The translations under genes were made by a program, and so were the position numbers. From UBA2336 sp964404445 (lineage in GTDB: Bacteria; Bacteroidota; Bacteroidia; Cytophagales; Cyclobacteriaceae), in assembly GCA_964404445.1 (NCBI GenBank), contig CAYOJW010000001.1, positions 1-64,000 of the forward strand: 64,000 nt of DNA. The letters run 5' to 3'. Under the pieces are notes generated by a model, which saw nothing but the letters and a program-made list of their open reading frames with translations, was not told the DNA's origin and did not search any database. Shown piece by piece: positions 43,214 through 51,828 of the stretch. Position 1 is the stretch's first letter. The number at the start of each line of letters is the position of its first letter.

Positions 43214-44062
43214 ATGCACGAACTAACACAAAACATTATAGTAAGACGCTGCAATCTGCACCCCGCGTTACGTTCATTAATACGGCATATTGTTATTATT
43301 GACGTTGATTTTGGAAAAACTCCTGTGAATAGGGTCGGTAATTTTATGCCCTCGCCAGACCAGGCTATATTCATCAATCTTTTCACCAAGTTTAAGGCGA
43401 AAAAATCTGACGAAACAAATTTTGATACCCGAACTTCCTGCACCGTCATCGGTCCGCAGATTACCCCGTTTAAGTTATTGGTACAAGAAAGTCACAAAGC
43501 GGTATCCATTATTTTTCAGCCTGGAGGCTTGAACCGTCTGTTGGGTATTCCTATGACAGAAATATTTGACAACGGCTTTTGTGGTACGGAAGTAATAGGC
43601 AAAGAAATAAATGAACTCATAGACCAATGTCATCACACACATTCTTTGGATGAGCTTGAAAGCCTTGTGCAATACTATTTTCTTTCAAAATTATCTTCGG
43701 TAAAAGAACAACTGCCGATAGATTTTGCACTGCAATATCTATTGCTAAACTATAATGCCGATATAGGGCAAGCAGCGTCAATGGCTTGCATGAGCATCAG
43801 AAGTTTTGAACGAAAATGTAAAGAAAGATTAGGGATGCCTGCCAAGATGTTTGCACGAATTGCCCGGTTTCACAAGGCTTACACGATGCTCGAAGACCAA
43901 CAAAGAACTTCATGGGCAAACCTTGCCTATGGTGCGGGATACTACGACCAGATGCACTTTATCAAAGACTTTAAAGAATTTGCAAAGCTCACACCTACAT
44001 TAGTTCAGAAAGAATTATCTGAAGGACAGGTGCGGTTTCAGCTCGATTGGGACAGGATGTAA
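43214..44062 (+). CDS. AraC family transcriptional regulator
   Basis: A 282-aa regulator. The N-terminal half resembles DUF6597-type ligand-sensing domains (LHPALRSLIRHIVIID, IFQPGGLNRLLGIP). The C-terminal half has two HTH motifs: IGQAASMACMSIRSFERKCKERLGMPAKMFARIARF and WANLAYGAGYYDQMHFIKDFKEF. It lies 69 bp upstream of a DUF1772-like membrane protein gene, its probable partner in a small operon or target. Confidence 0.93.
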   Translation: MHELTQNIIVRRCNLHPALRSLIRHIVIIDVDFGKTPVNRVGNFMPSPDQAIFINLFTKFKAKKSDETNFDTRTSCTVIGPQITPFKLLVQESHKAVSIIFQPGGLNRLLGIPMTEIFDNGFCGTEVIGKEINELIDQCHHTHSLDELESLVQYYFLSKLSSVKEQLPIDFALQYLLLNYNADIGQAASMACMSIRSFERKCKERLGMPAKMFARIARFHKAYTMLEDQQRTSWANLAYGAGYYDQMHFIKDFKEFAKLTPTLVQKELSEGQVRFQLDWDRM

Positions 44063-44131
44063 TTTGGCGTTTTTTTACTATCCGGTTTTACGCTTGCATA
44101 TATTTTTGCTGAAATAAAATAAAGCAGAAAT

Positions 44132-44605
44132 ATGAAAAAAACAATCCTTTATGTAACCGTAGCTTTTTCAAGTGGTATGTTTTTTACCATGATCTATAAT
44201 TCCATTGTGAATGCCGCCAATTGGGAAAGTAACGTTCCAAATTCCATAACAGCCGCCAAAGAGTTTTTTGCCGTTGCCAATCCGGGTACCTTTTTTCAAG
44301 TGATCGACCCTGCAAATCAGATTTTGATTGCGCTGGCATTAATTTTATTTTGGAAAGAATCAGCTTCCATTCGGGTGTACCTGGGGATAGCTTTACTATG
44401 CTTTGTATTCTCTACGGTTTTAACCTTTACCTATTTTTATCCCCGTAATGAAATTATGTTTCTTTCCGAACAGTTTCCTGATACCGAAACGCTAAAACGT
44501 GTTGCAACTGAATGGGGAAATATGAATTGGGTAAGGTCTTTCATCTTGCTGGCAGGGCTTGTGTGTACTATTTTGGCGTTGGATAAATACACCTCAAGGA
44601 AATAA
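44132..44605 (+). CDS. DUF1772-like small membrane protein
   Basis: A 157-aa integral membrane protein with four hydrophobic segments (about 5-22, 62-77, 82-104, 130-150). TGMFFTMIYNSIVNAANW-like start and YFYPRNEIMF after the third segment resemble DUF1772, the family that includes anthrone-oxygenase-like proteins. The gene is close behind an AraC-type regulator. Enzymatic activity is not established for most members. Confidence 0.65.
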   Translation: MKKTILYVTVAFSSGMFFTMIYNSIVNAANWESNVPNSITAAKEFFAVANPGTFFQVIDPANQILIALALILFWKESASIRVYLGIALLCFVFSTVLTFTYFYPRNEIMFLSEQFPDTETLKRVATEWGNMNWVRSFILLAGLVCTILALDKYTSRK

Positions 44606-44707
44606 GGTACTGGCAGCAGACAACCTTTAAGACGCTGATAATTGAGATAAAAAGCTATCTTCGCATAGCGTTTGGTCACGCTGACCGCAAGTCTTCAAAA
44701 AAGCACT

Positions 44708-45547
44708 ATGAGAATACATTTATTATCATCAGCAATATTACTTGCATCGCTAATTGGATGCTCAACTGACAATGAAGATACCCCATTTGATTGGGTAAAT
44801 GATGGAATAAAAATTGAAAAGGGCAAAGTTGTTGCCTACTTCCCAAAGGATTCAGTCAGCGAACCAAGAATGAATGAAATAGTCGATTCATTAAATCTTG
44901 GAATTGAATCGGCCATTAGTTTAATCGGAGAACCGCAAGATTGGCAAGTATTAAGCGATAAGCCAGTCAAATACTATTTCGAGTCAGGAGATTTTGTTTC
45001 AATAACAGATATCAATGGAGAAATCCATATCCCACTCTTCAGAATAAAGAACTATCAAGCCCCCTGGTTACATGAAACTATGCATGCATTGTTAAGAACC
45101 AAAAAAGGTAATTGGAATGAGTTGTCCAGAATTAAACGATTCTTCTCCATGCCAATTTGGTTTACTGAAGGGATGGCTGAATACTTAGCTGTAAAAATTG
45201 AAGCGGTTGATTCAATCAAAAAATTTGATTTAATGAGATTTGGTGGCTATCAAAAGGTAGATTCATCATGCTCTAAAGCCCTATCATTAAATCCAGATTT
45301 GATTTCTCATATTGGTGAATCTGGAATTCCAACAAAATTATTGACAGACCGAAAAAATTATGCGGCCCCATTTTATACTTGCTCATGCTCATTCGTTAAA
45401 TTTCTATCAGAAACTTATGGACTTGATAAAATGCTTAAAGCCAACGCTGAGTTTCAAAATGAAGAAGCTACAATTGAGTCGTTAACCGGAAAGAAAATGC
45501 CGATTCTCAAAGAAGAATGGATTTCCAATTTAAATTTCAAGAAATAG
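44708..45547 (+). CDS. Lipoprotein zinc metallopeptidase-like protein (peptidase MA-like)
   Basis: A 279-aa exported protein. The ATG at 44708 gives a lipoprotein signal (SLIGC, Cys18); an earlier in-frame start at 44672 would precede it by 12 residues. WLHETMHALL (121-130) holds the zinc motif HETMH, and WFTEGMAEYL (151-160) carries the third-ligand Glu in the W-x-x-E-G-x-A arrangement of gluzincins of the peptidase MA type. The rest is unfamiliar. It stands between the DUF1772-like gene and the folate gene, on the plus strand. Confidence 0.75.
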   Translation: MRIHLLSSAILLASLIGCSTDNEDTPFDWVNDGIKIEKGKVVAYFPKDSVSEPRMNEIVDSLNLGIESAISLIGEPQDWQVLSDKPVKYYFESGDFVSITDINGEIHIPLFRIKNYQAPWLHETMHALLRTKKGNWNELSRIKRFFSMPIWFTEGMAEYLAVKIEAVDSIKKFDLMRFGGYQKVDSSCSKALSLNPDLISHIGESGIPTKLLTDRKNYAAPFYTCSCSFVKFLSETYGLDKMLKANAEFQNEEATIESLTGKKMPILKEEWISNLNFKK

Positions 45548-45678
45548 AAAAACAAGAGGGACCAGCCTCCAACAATAGGTTGGCGCAAGATAAAGTTATC
45601 TATACTGTTTAATTACTGTTATTGGTGCCCTGCACAATAGTCGAAATCCAACCACCTGGCAAGAATAACCCCTTTAGC

Positions 45679-46251
45679 ATGACGAAAGCCCAACTGAGAA
45701 CGCTCTATCAACAAAAACGATTTGCACTTTCGGAGGCCGAATGCGGGCATCTCAATTTTCGGCTTTACCAGAATTTTTTCGGCAACATTGATCTTTCGTT
45801 TATCGGAGTGTTGCACACGTTTTTGCCTATCACTCAAAAAAACGAAGTCGATACGTGGCTCATACTCGATCGTATTCGCAGGGAGTTTCCGCACATTCGT
45901 ATCACCATCCCGAAGGTAAATAACCAAACGAATACGTTCGACAGCTTTTACTTTGAGGGTCTTCATCAACTTGAAACTAATGCGTGGGGAATACCCGAAC
46001 CCAAACAGGGCACGCCAACCGAACCTAAAAAGATAGATATGGTGCTGGTGCCGTTACTCGTGTTCGATACCAACGGTAATCGCGTTGGGTACGGCAAAGG
46101 ATTTTACGATAAGTTTTTAGCTACGTGCAAGCCCGAGTGTAAAAAAATAGGGTTATCGTTTTTTGAAGCTGAAACAAAAATCGATGATGTTAATGCGTTT
46201 GATGTTCCGCTTGATGCGTGCATTACCCCGAAAGGTGTTCAACATTTTTAA
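45679..46251 (+). CDS. 5-formyltetrahydrofolate cyclo-ligase
   Basis: Converts 5-formyl-THF to 5,10-methenyl-THF with ATP. The 190-aa protein from the ATG at 45679 (MTKAQLRTLYQQKRFAL) has the family's basic N-terminus, and the signature GNRVGYGKGFYDKFLA that binds the ATP phosphates. A GTG-initiated longer frame (45622) adds 19 residues unlike homologues. It ends 6 bp from the convergent deaminase gene. Confidence 0.93.
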   Translation: MTKAQLRTLYQQKRFALSEAECGHLNFRLYQNFFGNIDLSFIGVLHTFLPITQKNEVDTWLILDRIRREFPHIRITIPKVNNQTNTFDSFYFEGLHQLETNAWGIPEPKQGTPTEPKKIDMVLVPLLVFDTNGNRVGYGKGFYDKFLATCKPECKKIGLSFFEAETKIDDVNAFDVPLDACITPKGVQHF

Positions 46252-46257
46252 CGAAAA

Positions 46258-46725
46258 TTAATATTCGATCTTATCGGTGCTGTTCTTCCAGCGATCGAAC
46301 ACCTCTGTTGCTTCTTTCAACGGAGCGTGTACAAATGAAATTTTACGGGCATTGATAGGGGCGGCTATTTCCTGATAAATAAAATCATCGTCAAAGCCAA
46401 TGGCCGCAGCATCTTCGCGTGTGTTGGCGTAATATACTTTATCGGGGCGTGCCCAATAGATAGCACCCAAACACATCGGGCATGGTTCGCAACTGGTGTA
46501 AATTTCGCAGCCCGTAAGTTGAAATGTGTTAAGCGTTTTACACGCTTCGCGGATGGCTACTACTTCGGCATGAGCCGTGGGGTCGTTAGATGAGGTAACG
46601 AGGTTCGAGCCCTTCGCAACAATTTTCCTGTCCTTCACAATCACACAACCAAATGGCCCGCCCCTGCCTGATCTCATATTCTCGTCCGAAAGGCGGACGG
46701 CTTCTTTTAAAAATTCGGTGTTCAT
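46258..46725 (-). CDS. Nucleoside/guanine deaminase (CMP/dCMP deaminase fold)
   Basis: A 155-aa zinc hydrolase. HAEVVAIRE (His52, catalytic Glu54) and PCPMC (Cys82, Cys85) form the zinc site. The C-terminal FDDDFIYQEIAAP with domain-swapped tail (DRWKNSTDKIEY) is like B. subtilis guanine deaminase rather than TadA. Probable role: guanine to xanthine in purine salvage. A -7 box lies 16 nt upstream (46742-46749). Confidence 0.88.
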   Translation of the reverse strand: MNTEFLKEAVRLSDENMRSGRGGPFGCVIVKDRKIVAKGSNLVTSSNDPTAHAEVVAIREACKTLNTFQLTGCEIYTSCEPCPMCLGAIYWARPDKVYYANTREDAAAIGFDDDFIYQEIAAPINARKISFVHAPLKEATEVFDRWKNSTDKIEY

Positions 46726-46741
46726 AGTTATTGTTCAACGA

Positions 46742-46749
46742 CAAAGATA
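46742..46749 (-). promoter_or_regulatory. -7 element of the deaminase gene
   Basis: TATCTTTG on the minus strand, 16 nt before the ATG at 46725. Confidence 0.55.
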
Positions 46750-46795
46750 CGCACTACGGTTACACAACCATTAACCAGTCTTTACACAATGGTTA

Positions 46796-47845
46796 TTAAA
46801 CCTCCGGCTCCTGCTGACTTAAACAATGGAACGAACCAAGCCCCCAGATAATATCAGTCGAGTCGATGCCGATTACTTTGCGGTCGTTAAAACACGATTG
46901 TAAAATGTCAATGGCACGGTCGTCATTTTTATCGCGGAAAGTAGGGACAACCACATATTTATTGGCAATGTAGAAGTTGGCATACGAAGCGGGCAGCCGC
47001 TGATCTTCGTACACAATGGGTGCAGGCATGGGCAGTTCTATAATGTTTAGCTGCTTGCCATTCTCTAAGCGCAATGTTTTTAATTCTTTCAGATTGTTCT
47101 GAAGTATTTCATAGTTCTCATCGTTTTTGTTTTCTTCTACGATAGTAACTACAGTATCGTCATTTACAAAACGGGTAAGGTCATCGATGTGGCCATCGGT
47201 ATCATCGCCCACAATGCCATCGCCCAGCCAAAGGATGTGATCCACACCATAATAATCAATCAAATATTTTTCAATCTGCTGCTGATTAAGATTTGGATTA
47301 CGATTGGGGTTTAATAAACAAGCACGAGTTGTTAGCAATGTTCCTTTTCCATTAAACTCAACCGAGCCGCCTTCCATCACAATGCCTGGTTCAACAACCG
47401 GAATATTGTAATGTTTTGCAATGTGTGTTGGAATAACATCGTCTAAATCGAATGGAGGATACTTTCCGCCCCAGGCGTTGTAACCCCAATCGACAATCAT
47501 TTTCGTTTTCGTTACCGGATTGATCAGAAACGCGGGGCCATGATCGCGGCACCACGCATCGTTGGTTGGGTGAATAAAGAATTGAATGTTGCGTAAGTCA
47601 GCACCGGCTTCATTGAGATGTTTCGTGGCTTTCTCTTGCATGGCCGTATTCACCACATTGATATTAACTACTTCGCCTTCGGCTACACGCTTGATAAATT
47701 CAGCATAGCGCGGATAAATCGTTTCGATCTTTCCGGGCCACGATGCTTCTTTGTGCGGCCAGCTTAACCACGTTGCAGTATGTTTGGCAAATTCGGCAGG
47801 GAAGTGGAAGCCGAGTTCTTTTGGTGTTTTCATCTCTATGGTCAA
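46796..47845 (-). CDS. aguA: Agmatine deiminase
   Basis: Converts agmatine to N-carbamoylputrescine. At 349 aa it has the PAD_porph fold blocks: LSWPHKEASWPG, FFIHPTNDAWCRDHGPAF, VMEGGSVEFNGKGTLLTT, GIVGDDTDGHIDDLTRF, and the C-terminal nucleophile Cys341 in SFHCLSQQEP. The amidase gene aguB lies 50 bp upstream on the same strand; together they make putrescine from agmatine. The spacer holds a palindrome. Confidence 0.94.
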   Translation of the reverse strand: MTIEMKTPKELGFHFPAEFAKHTATWLSWPHKEASWPGKIETIYPRYAEFIKRVAEGEVVNINVVNTAMQEKATKHLNEAGADLRNIQFFIHPTNDAWCRDHGPAFLINPVTKTKMIVDWGYNAWGGKYPPFDLDDVIPTHIAKHYNIPVVEPGIVMEGGSVEFNGKGTLLTTRACLLNPNRNPNLNQQQIEKYLIDYYGVDHILWLGDGIVGDDTDGHIDDLTRFVNDDTVVTIVEENKNDENYEILQNNLKELKTLRLENGKQLNIIELPMPAPIVYEDQRLPASYANFYIANKYVVVPTFRDKNDDRAIDILQSCFNDRKVIGIDSTDIIWGLGSFHCLSQQEPEV

Positions 47846-47855
47846 TAGTCTAATG

Positions 47856-47896
47856 GTCGATAGTCCATAGTCTGCTATCGACCATGGACTATCGAC
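47856..47896. repeat. Palindrome in the aguB-aguA spacer
   Basis: GTCGATAGTCCAT (47856-47868) and ATGGACTATCGAC (47884-47896) form a perfect 13-bp stem with a 15-nt loop. The right arm touches the stop codon of aguB. It may tune expression of the two genes or be a foldback repeat. Confidence 0.65.
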
Positions 47897-48774
47897 TACT
47901 CTTCGTCAATAAATCTTTTTGTAATGGGCTGATATGAATCAATGCGCCTGTCGCGGAGGAAAGGCCAGTGTGTGCGGTAGCTGTCGGTTTTGCTCAAGTC
48001 AATTTCCTGCACATGCACTTCTTCATTTTCATGCGATGCTTTATAGATAATGCTGCCGAATGGATTGGCAATAAACGAGCCGCCCCAGAATTTCATCGCG
48101 CCATTTTGTTCGAAGCCTACACGATTTACACTCACTACATGCACCCCGTTGGCTACGGCATGGCTGCGCTGAATGGTTTGCCACGCTCCGTATTGTTCGG
48201 TGTTGGTGGCTTCGTCTTGCGATGTGGCCCAACCAATAGCTGTTGGGTAAAATAAAACTTCTGCACCCATCAACGCAGTAATGCGCGAAGCTTCGGGATA
48301 CCACTGATCCCAACAGATTAAAATACCAATGTTGGCAAACTTTGTTTTGAACACTTTATAACCGAGGTCGCCCGGGGTGAAATAGAATTTTTCGTAATAA
48401 GCCGGGTCGTCCGGGATGTGCATCTTGCGATACTTGCCTAAATACTTTCCATCAGCATCGATAACCGCGGTTGTATTATGGTAAAGTCCTTCGGCACGTT
48501 TTTCAAACAACGAAGCAATGATTACCACACCTAACTCTTTCGCAACGTTGGAAAGCGCATCGGTTGAAGGGCCAGGAATGGCTTCAGCTAATTTAAAGTT
48601 TTCATAGTCTTCCACATCGCAGAAATACAATGACGTAAACAACTCCTGAAGGCAAACGATCTGCGCGCCCTTTTTGGCTGCTTCGCGAATGCACTCGATG
48701 GCTTTGGCCAGATTTTCTTTAGGCGATTGTGTGCAGCTCATTTGCACGGTACCGATTTTAACTTTTTTGCTCAA
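47896..48774 (-). CDS. aguB: N-carbamoylputrescine amidase
   Basis: A nitrilase-fold amidase releasing putrescine, CO2 and NH3 from N-carbamoylputrescine. The 292-aa protein has the Glu-Lys-Cys triad: Glu44 (LQELFTS), Lys117 (KYRKMHIPDD) and Cys154 (LICWDQWYPE). TPGDLGYKVF and WPFLRDRRIDSY are typical of the AguB branch. First gene of the aguB-aguA operon; -7 box 25 nt upstream (48800-48807). Confidence 0.94.
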   Translation of the reverse strand: MSKKVKIGTVQMSCTQSPKENLAKAIECIREAAKKGAQIVCLQELFTSLYFCDVEDYENFKLAEAIPGPSTDALSNVAKELGVVIIASLFEKRAEGLYHNTTAVIDADGKYLGKYRKMHIPDDPAYYEKFYFTPGDLGYKVFKTKFANIGILICWDQWYPEASRITALMGAEVLFYPTAIGWATSQDEATNTEQYGAWQTIQRSHAVANGVHVVSVNRVGFEQNGAMKFWGGSFIANPFGSIIYKASHENEEVHVQEIDLSKTDSYRTHWPFLRDRRIDSYQPITKRFIDEE

Positions 48775-48799
48775 GGTTTGTGTATGTTGATCTGAAACG

Positions 48800-48807
48800 C
48801 AAAGGTA
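48800..48807 (-). promoter_or_regulatory. -7 element of aguB-aguA
   Basis: TACCTTTG on the minus strand, 25 nt before the aguB ATG. Confidence 0.55.
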
Positions 48808-48864
48808 AAAATTTTGAAGCGGTTACGAAAGTTCAGGAAACACCATAAAGTACCCGGCAAGTAT

Positions 48865-48872
48865 TACCTTTG
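48865..48872 (+). promoter_or_regulatory. -7 element of the histidine kinase gene at 48895
   Basis: TACCTTTG, 22 nt before the ATG at 48895. It lies inside the longer open frame (from 48814) and therefore decides the start. Confidence 0.6.
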
Positions 48873-48894
48873 TATAGCGTATTCCAAAAAGATC

Positions 48895-50232
48895 ATGCCT
48901 TCAGGTTCTCCGTACCAGCACACACCACAAACTAACCCTTCCGGGTCAAGTACAACCGTGAAGCGGGGGCTTATCCGAAGGTTAATTATCGGTACAGAAG
49001 CGCCTGGCGATTTCCGGGCATCAAAAATAAAACTGCTTCGGGGGCAGACTGCATTGTTATGTGTGTTTACAGGAGCCGTTTATGCGGTGGTTTTAGCTTT
49101 CTTAGGCGATTTTAAAATGTTACCGTGGGAGCTGGTTTTGATGGCAGGTGGGGTGTTTGCCTTTTACCTGAACCGCATCCAATACTATACAACTTCCACC
49201 ATTTTGCTTTTCATATTAACTAACGCCTTAGTCTATTTATTTACGGCTGTTAATCGTCCGCAAGAAGGCACCTATTTTTATTACTTCATGACCAGTTCTA
49301 TTTCCATCATACTGATGTGGTATTATAACCGGTATTTTGCGGTAACGATGACAGGCATAACCGTTATCATAGCAACGCTCGCCTACCTCTATCCTGTTTA
49401 TATTATCCCCTCGCCAGACGGAACAAGTCCGGCTGTTGAACGCATTGTTTTCGTTGCCAACCTTACAGTGTGCCTCGTTTTTAGTGCGTATATACTGCTT
49501 TCCGTTTTGTACGAAAACGCTGTTACGGAAAACAAGATGATTCAAAATCACCAGGAACTTAAAAAAGCAAATGAAGAACTCGACCGGTTTGTGTATAGCG
49601 CCAGCCACGATATGCGCGCACCGCTTTCTTCCTTATTAGGGTTGATTAACGTTGCAGAAAAAACACAATCGCCCGAAGAAAAAACCGTATGCCTGAGAAT
49701 GATGCACGAACGCATTGGCGTAATGGAAAATTTCATAAAAGAAGTTACAGATTACTCGCGTAATGTGCGCCTGCCTGTAAAACATGTGGCCGTGAATGTA
49801 GTTCGAGCCATTAACGCTTCGTTAAAAGAACTAAGCTTTCTTGCCGAACGTGAAAAAACAACCATTCATGTAGAGGTTGATGCGAACCTTACCGTTACCA
49901 CAGACGAGTCGCGGTTTGCAGTAGTGCTCAACAATTTAATAGCTAACGCGATCCGGTATTACGATCGCAGCAAGCCAACCCCGTTTATTACGATCCGTGC
50001 CGGTGAAAACCCGCAGCAATTTTGGTTGTCGGTTGAAGATAACGGCATGGGCATTAACAGTGAATACATTCCGCATATTTTCGATATGTTTTACCGTGCC
50101 ACAACCATTGGCGAAGGGTCGGGACTTGGGTTATACATTGTTCAGGAAACCGTTCAAAAGTTAGGCGGGGCTATTTCTGTACAATCGGAAGAAGGTAAAG
50201 GCACTACGTTTACCCTTGCGCTGCCTAAATAA
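48895..50232 (+). CDS. Membrane sensor histidine kinase (paralogue A)
   Basis: A 445-aa kinase: a short cytoplasmic N-terminus, about six membrane helices (about 45-205) forming a compact sensor, a linker, then HisKA with FVYSASHDMRAPLSSLLGLI and HATPase_c with NNLIANAIRYYD, DNGMGINSEY and GSGLGLYIV. It is closely similar in both membrane and kinase parts to the kinase at 60964-62670, which has an added PAS domain. No response regulator is adjacent. The ATG at 48895 is preferred because a -7 box lies between it and the upstream ATG (48814). Confidence 0.9.
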   Translation: MPSGSPYQHTPQTNPSGSSTTVKRGLIRRLIIGTEAPGDFRASKIKLLRGQTALLCVFTGAVYAVVLAFLGDFKMLPWELVLMAGGVFAFYLNRIQYYTTSTILLFILTNALVYLFTAVNRPQEGTYFYYFMTSSISIILMWYYNRYFAVTMTGITVIIATLAYLYPVYIIPSPDGTSPAVERIVFVANLTVCLVFSAYILLSVLYENAVTENKMIQNHQELKKANEELDRFVYSASHDMRAPLSSLLGLINVAEKTQSPEEKTVCLRMMHERIGVMENFIKEVTDYSRNVRLPVKHVAVNVVRAINASLKELSFLAEREKTTIHVEVDANLTVTTDESRFAVVLNNLIANAIRYYDRSKPTPFITIRAGENPQQFWLSVEDNGMGINSEYIPHIFDMFYRATTIGEGSGLGLYIVQETVQKLGGAISVQSEEGKGTTFTLALPK

Positions 50233-51703
50233 CCTGCGTTTCGTTTTCTAAACGTACAAACGATTCATCTTTTGTTTCAAGATGTGATTCGCCCATCAGC
50301 CACATATCAACAGCACGCGCGGCTTCACGGCCTTCGCTGATCGCCCATACTACTAACGACTGACCTCTGCGCATATCGCCCGCAGCAAAAACACCCTCTT
50401 CGGAGGTCATGTAGTTTTCGGTTTTTAAATTACCGCGTTCGTCAAGGGTTAAATTCAGTTCTTCTACTAAACCGGTTTTTTCTGCGCCTGTAAAACCAAT
50501 GGCCAACAACGCTAATTCACATGGCAATACGCGTTCGGTTCCTGCAATTTCTTCAAAGCCGGGTTTGCCTTGCTCGTTTACACCCCATTTAATTTCTACA
50601 ATCTTTAATCCTGTAAGGTTGCCTTCGGCATCGCATGTAAATTCTTTCGTGAGGATAGACCACTTACGATCAACGCCTTCTTCGTGCGAGGACGATGTCA
50701 TCAGCACCATCGGCCACAACGGCCACGGGTTATTATCATTCCGCGTAAGCGGTGGCTTGGCCAACAGTTCGATTTGCGTTACCGATTTTGCACCGTGACG
50801 GTTCGATGTTCCCACACAATCCGATCCGGTATCGCCTCCGCCAATCACCAACACATTTTTTCCGGTGGCCAAAATGTTTTCGGTAAGGGTATCGCCCGCA
50901 ACACGTTTGTTTTGTTGTGGCAAAAACTCCATCGCGAAATGAACGCCTTTTAAATCCCTTCCGGGGATTGGCAAATCGCGTGGAGCCGATGCCCCTCCGC
51001 ATACCAGCACGGCATCAAACTCTTCGGCAATTTTTTTTGCACTTACATTTTTACCGATGTGTGTGTTTGTTTTAAACACGATGCCTTCTTTTTCCATCAA
51101 CGCAATTCTGCGGTCGATTACGTGCTTCTCTAATTTAAAATCGGGAATGCCATAGCGAAGCAAGCCGCCTATGCGATCGTTGCGTTCAAACACCGTTACC
51201 AAGTGACCGGCTTTATTTAATTGTGCCGCTGCTGCCAAACCGGCAGGGCCTGAGCCCACCACGGCAACTTTTTTACCGGTTCGGTTTTGGGGCGGATTAG
51301 CTTTGATGTAGCCTTTCTCATACGCTGTTTCGGCTATGGTTTTTTCGATGTATTCAATGGTAACGGGTTTGTTGTTGATGCTGAGCACACAACTTGCTTC
51401 GCACGGAGCCGGACAAATACGACCGGTAAACTCAGGGAAGTTATTGGTGCTGCTGAGAATTTTGATGGCTTCTTCCCACTTGCCCCGATAGACGGCATCG
51501 TTAAAATCAGGGATGTTATTGCCCAACGGACAACCGTTGTGACAAAACGGAACTCCACAATCCATACAGCGTGCGCTTTGCTCGTGTACTTTTTCTTTCG
51601 CCAACGGTGTATATACTTCTTTATAGTCTTTCAACCGTTCTTTCGGATCGCGCGAGGTTGGCATTTCGCGGTTGAACTTCATGAATCCGTCTATCTGTCC
51701 CAT
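50225..51703 (-). CDS. gltD: Glutamate synthase small subunit
   Basis: The NAD(P)H-oxidising FAD subunit of GOGAT, passing electrons to GltB. At 492 aa: N-terminal 4Fe-4S region (CMDCGVPFCHNGCPL and CPAPCEASC), FAD-binding VVGSGPAGLAAAAQL, NADPH-binding VIGGGDTGSDCVG, and AAGDMRRGQSLVVWAI near the C-terminus. Its large-subunit partner gltB ends 3.2 kb upstream; a protease/lipoprotein cassette lies between. Its 3' end overlaps the convergent histidine kinase gene by 8 bp. Confidence 0.97.
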   Translation of the reverse strand: MGQIDGFMKFNREMPTSRDPKERLKDYKEVYTPLAKEKVHEQSARCMDCGVPFCHNGCPLGNNIPDFNDAVYRGKWEEAIKILSSTNNFPEFTGRICPAPCEASCVLSINNKPVTIEYIEKTIAETAYEKGYIKANPPQNRTGKKVAVVGSGPAGLAAAAQLNKAGHLVTVFERNDRIGGLLRYGIPDFKLEKHVIDRRIALMEKEGIVFKTNTHIGKNVSAKKIAEEFDAVLVCGGASAPRDLPIPGRDLKGVHFAMEFLPQQNKRVAGDTLTENILATGKNVLVIGGGDTGSDCVGTSNRHGAKSVTQIELLAKPPLTRNDNNPWPLWPMVLMTSSSHEEGVDRKWSILTKEFTCDAEGNLTGLKIVEIKWGVNEQGKPGFEEIAGTERVLPCELALLAIGFTGAEKTGLVEELNLTLDERGNLKTENYMTSEEGVFAAGDMRRGQSLVVWAISEGREAARAVDMWLMGESHLETKDESFVRLENETQVI

Positions 51704-51736
51704 TTTTTCTGTTATCTTTTGTTGTTCAAGATTTAT

Positions 51737-51813
51737 ATTTTTCTCACCCTATTACTTTCAGGATTATAAATCCTGTTTATCTGTCGTTCGACATTGCAAA
51801 TGTCGAACAGTTA
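51737..51813. repeat. Left copy of the gltBD spacer repeat
   Basis: A 77-bp sequence nearly identical to 54839-54926: TTTTTCTCACCCT, TACT-TCAGGATTATAAATCC and GTTTATCTGTCGTTCGA are shared. The end folds as GTTCGACATT-GCA-AATGTCGAAC. It lies between gltD and the M4 protease gene. Confidence 0.85.
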
Positions 51814-51828
51814 GTTGTGCCAATGTTG

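Noticed and set aside
48814..48894. Upstream start of histidine kinase paralogue A
   Set aside because: A -7 box at 48865-48872 lies within this extension, so the ATG at 48895 is more likely.
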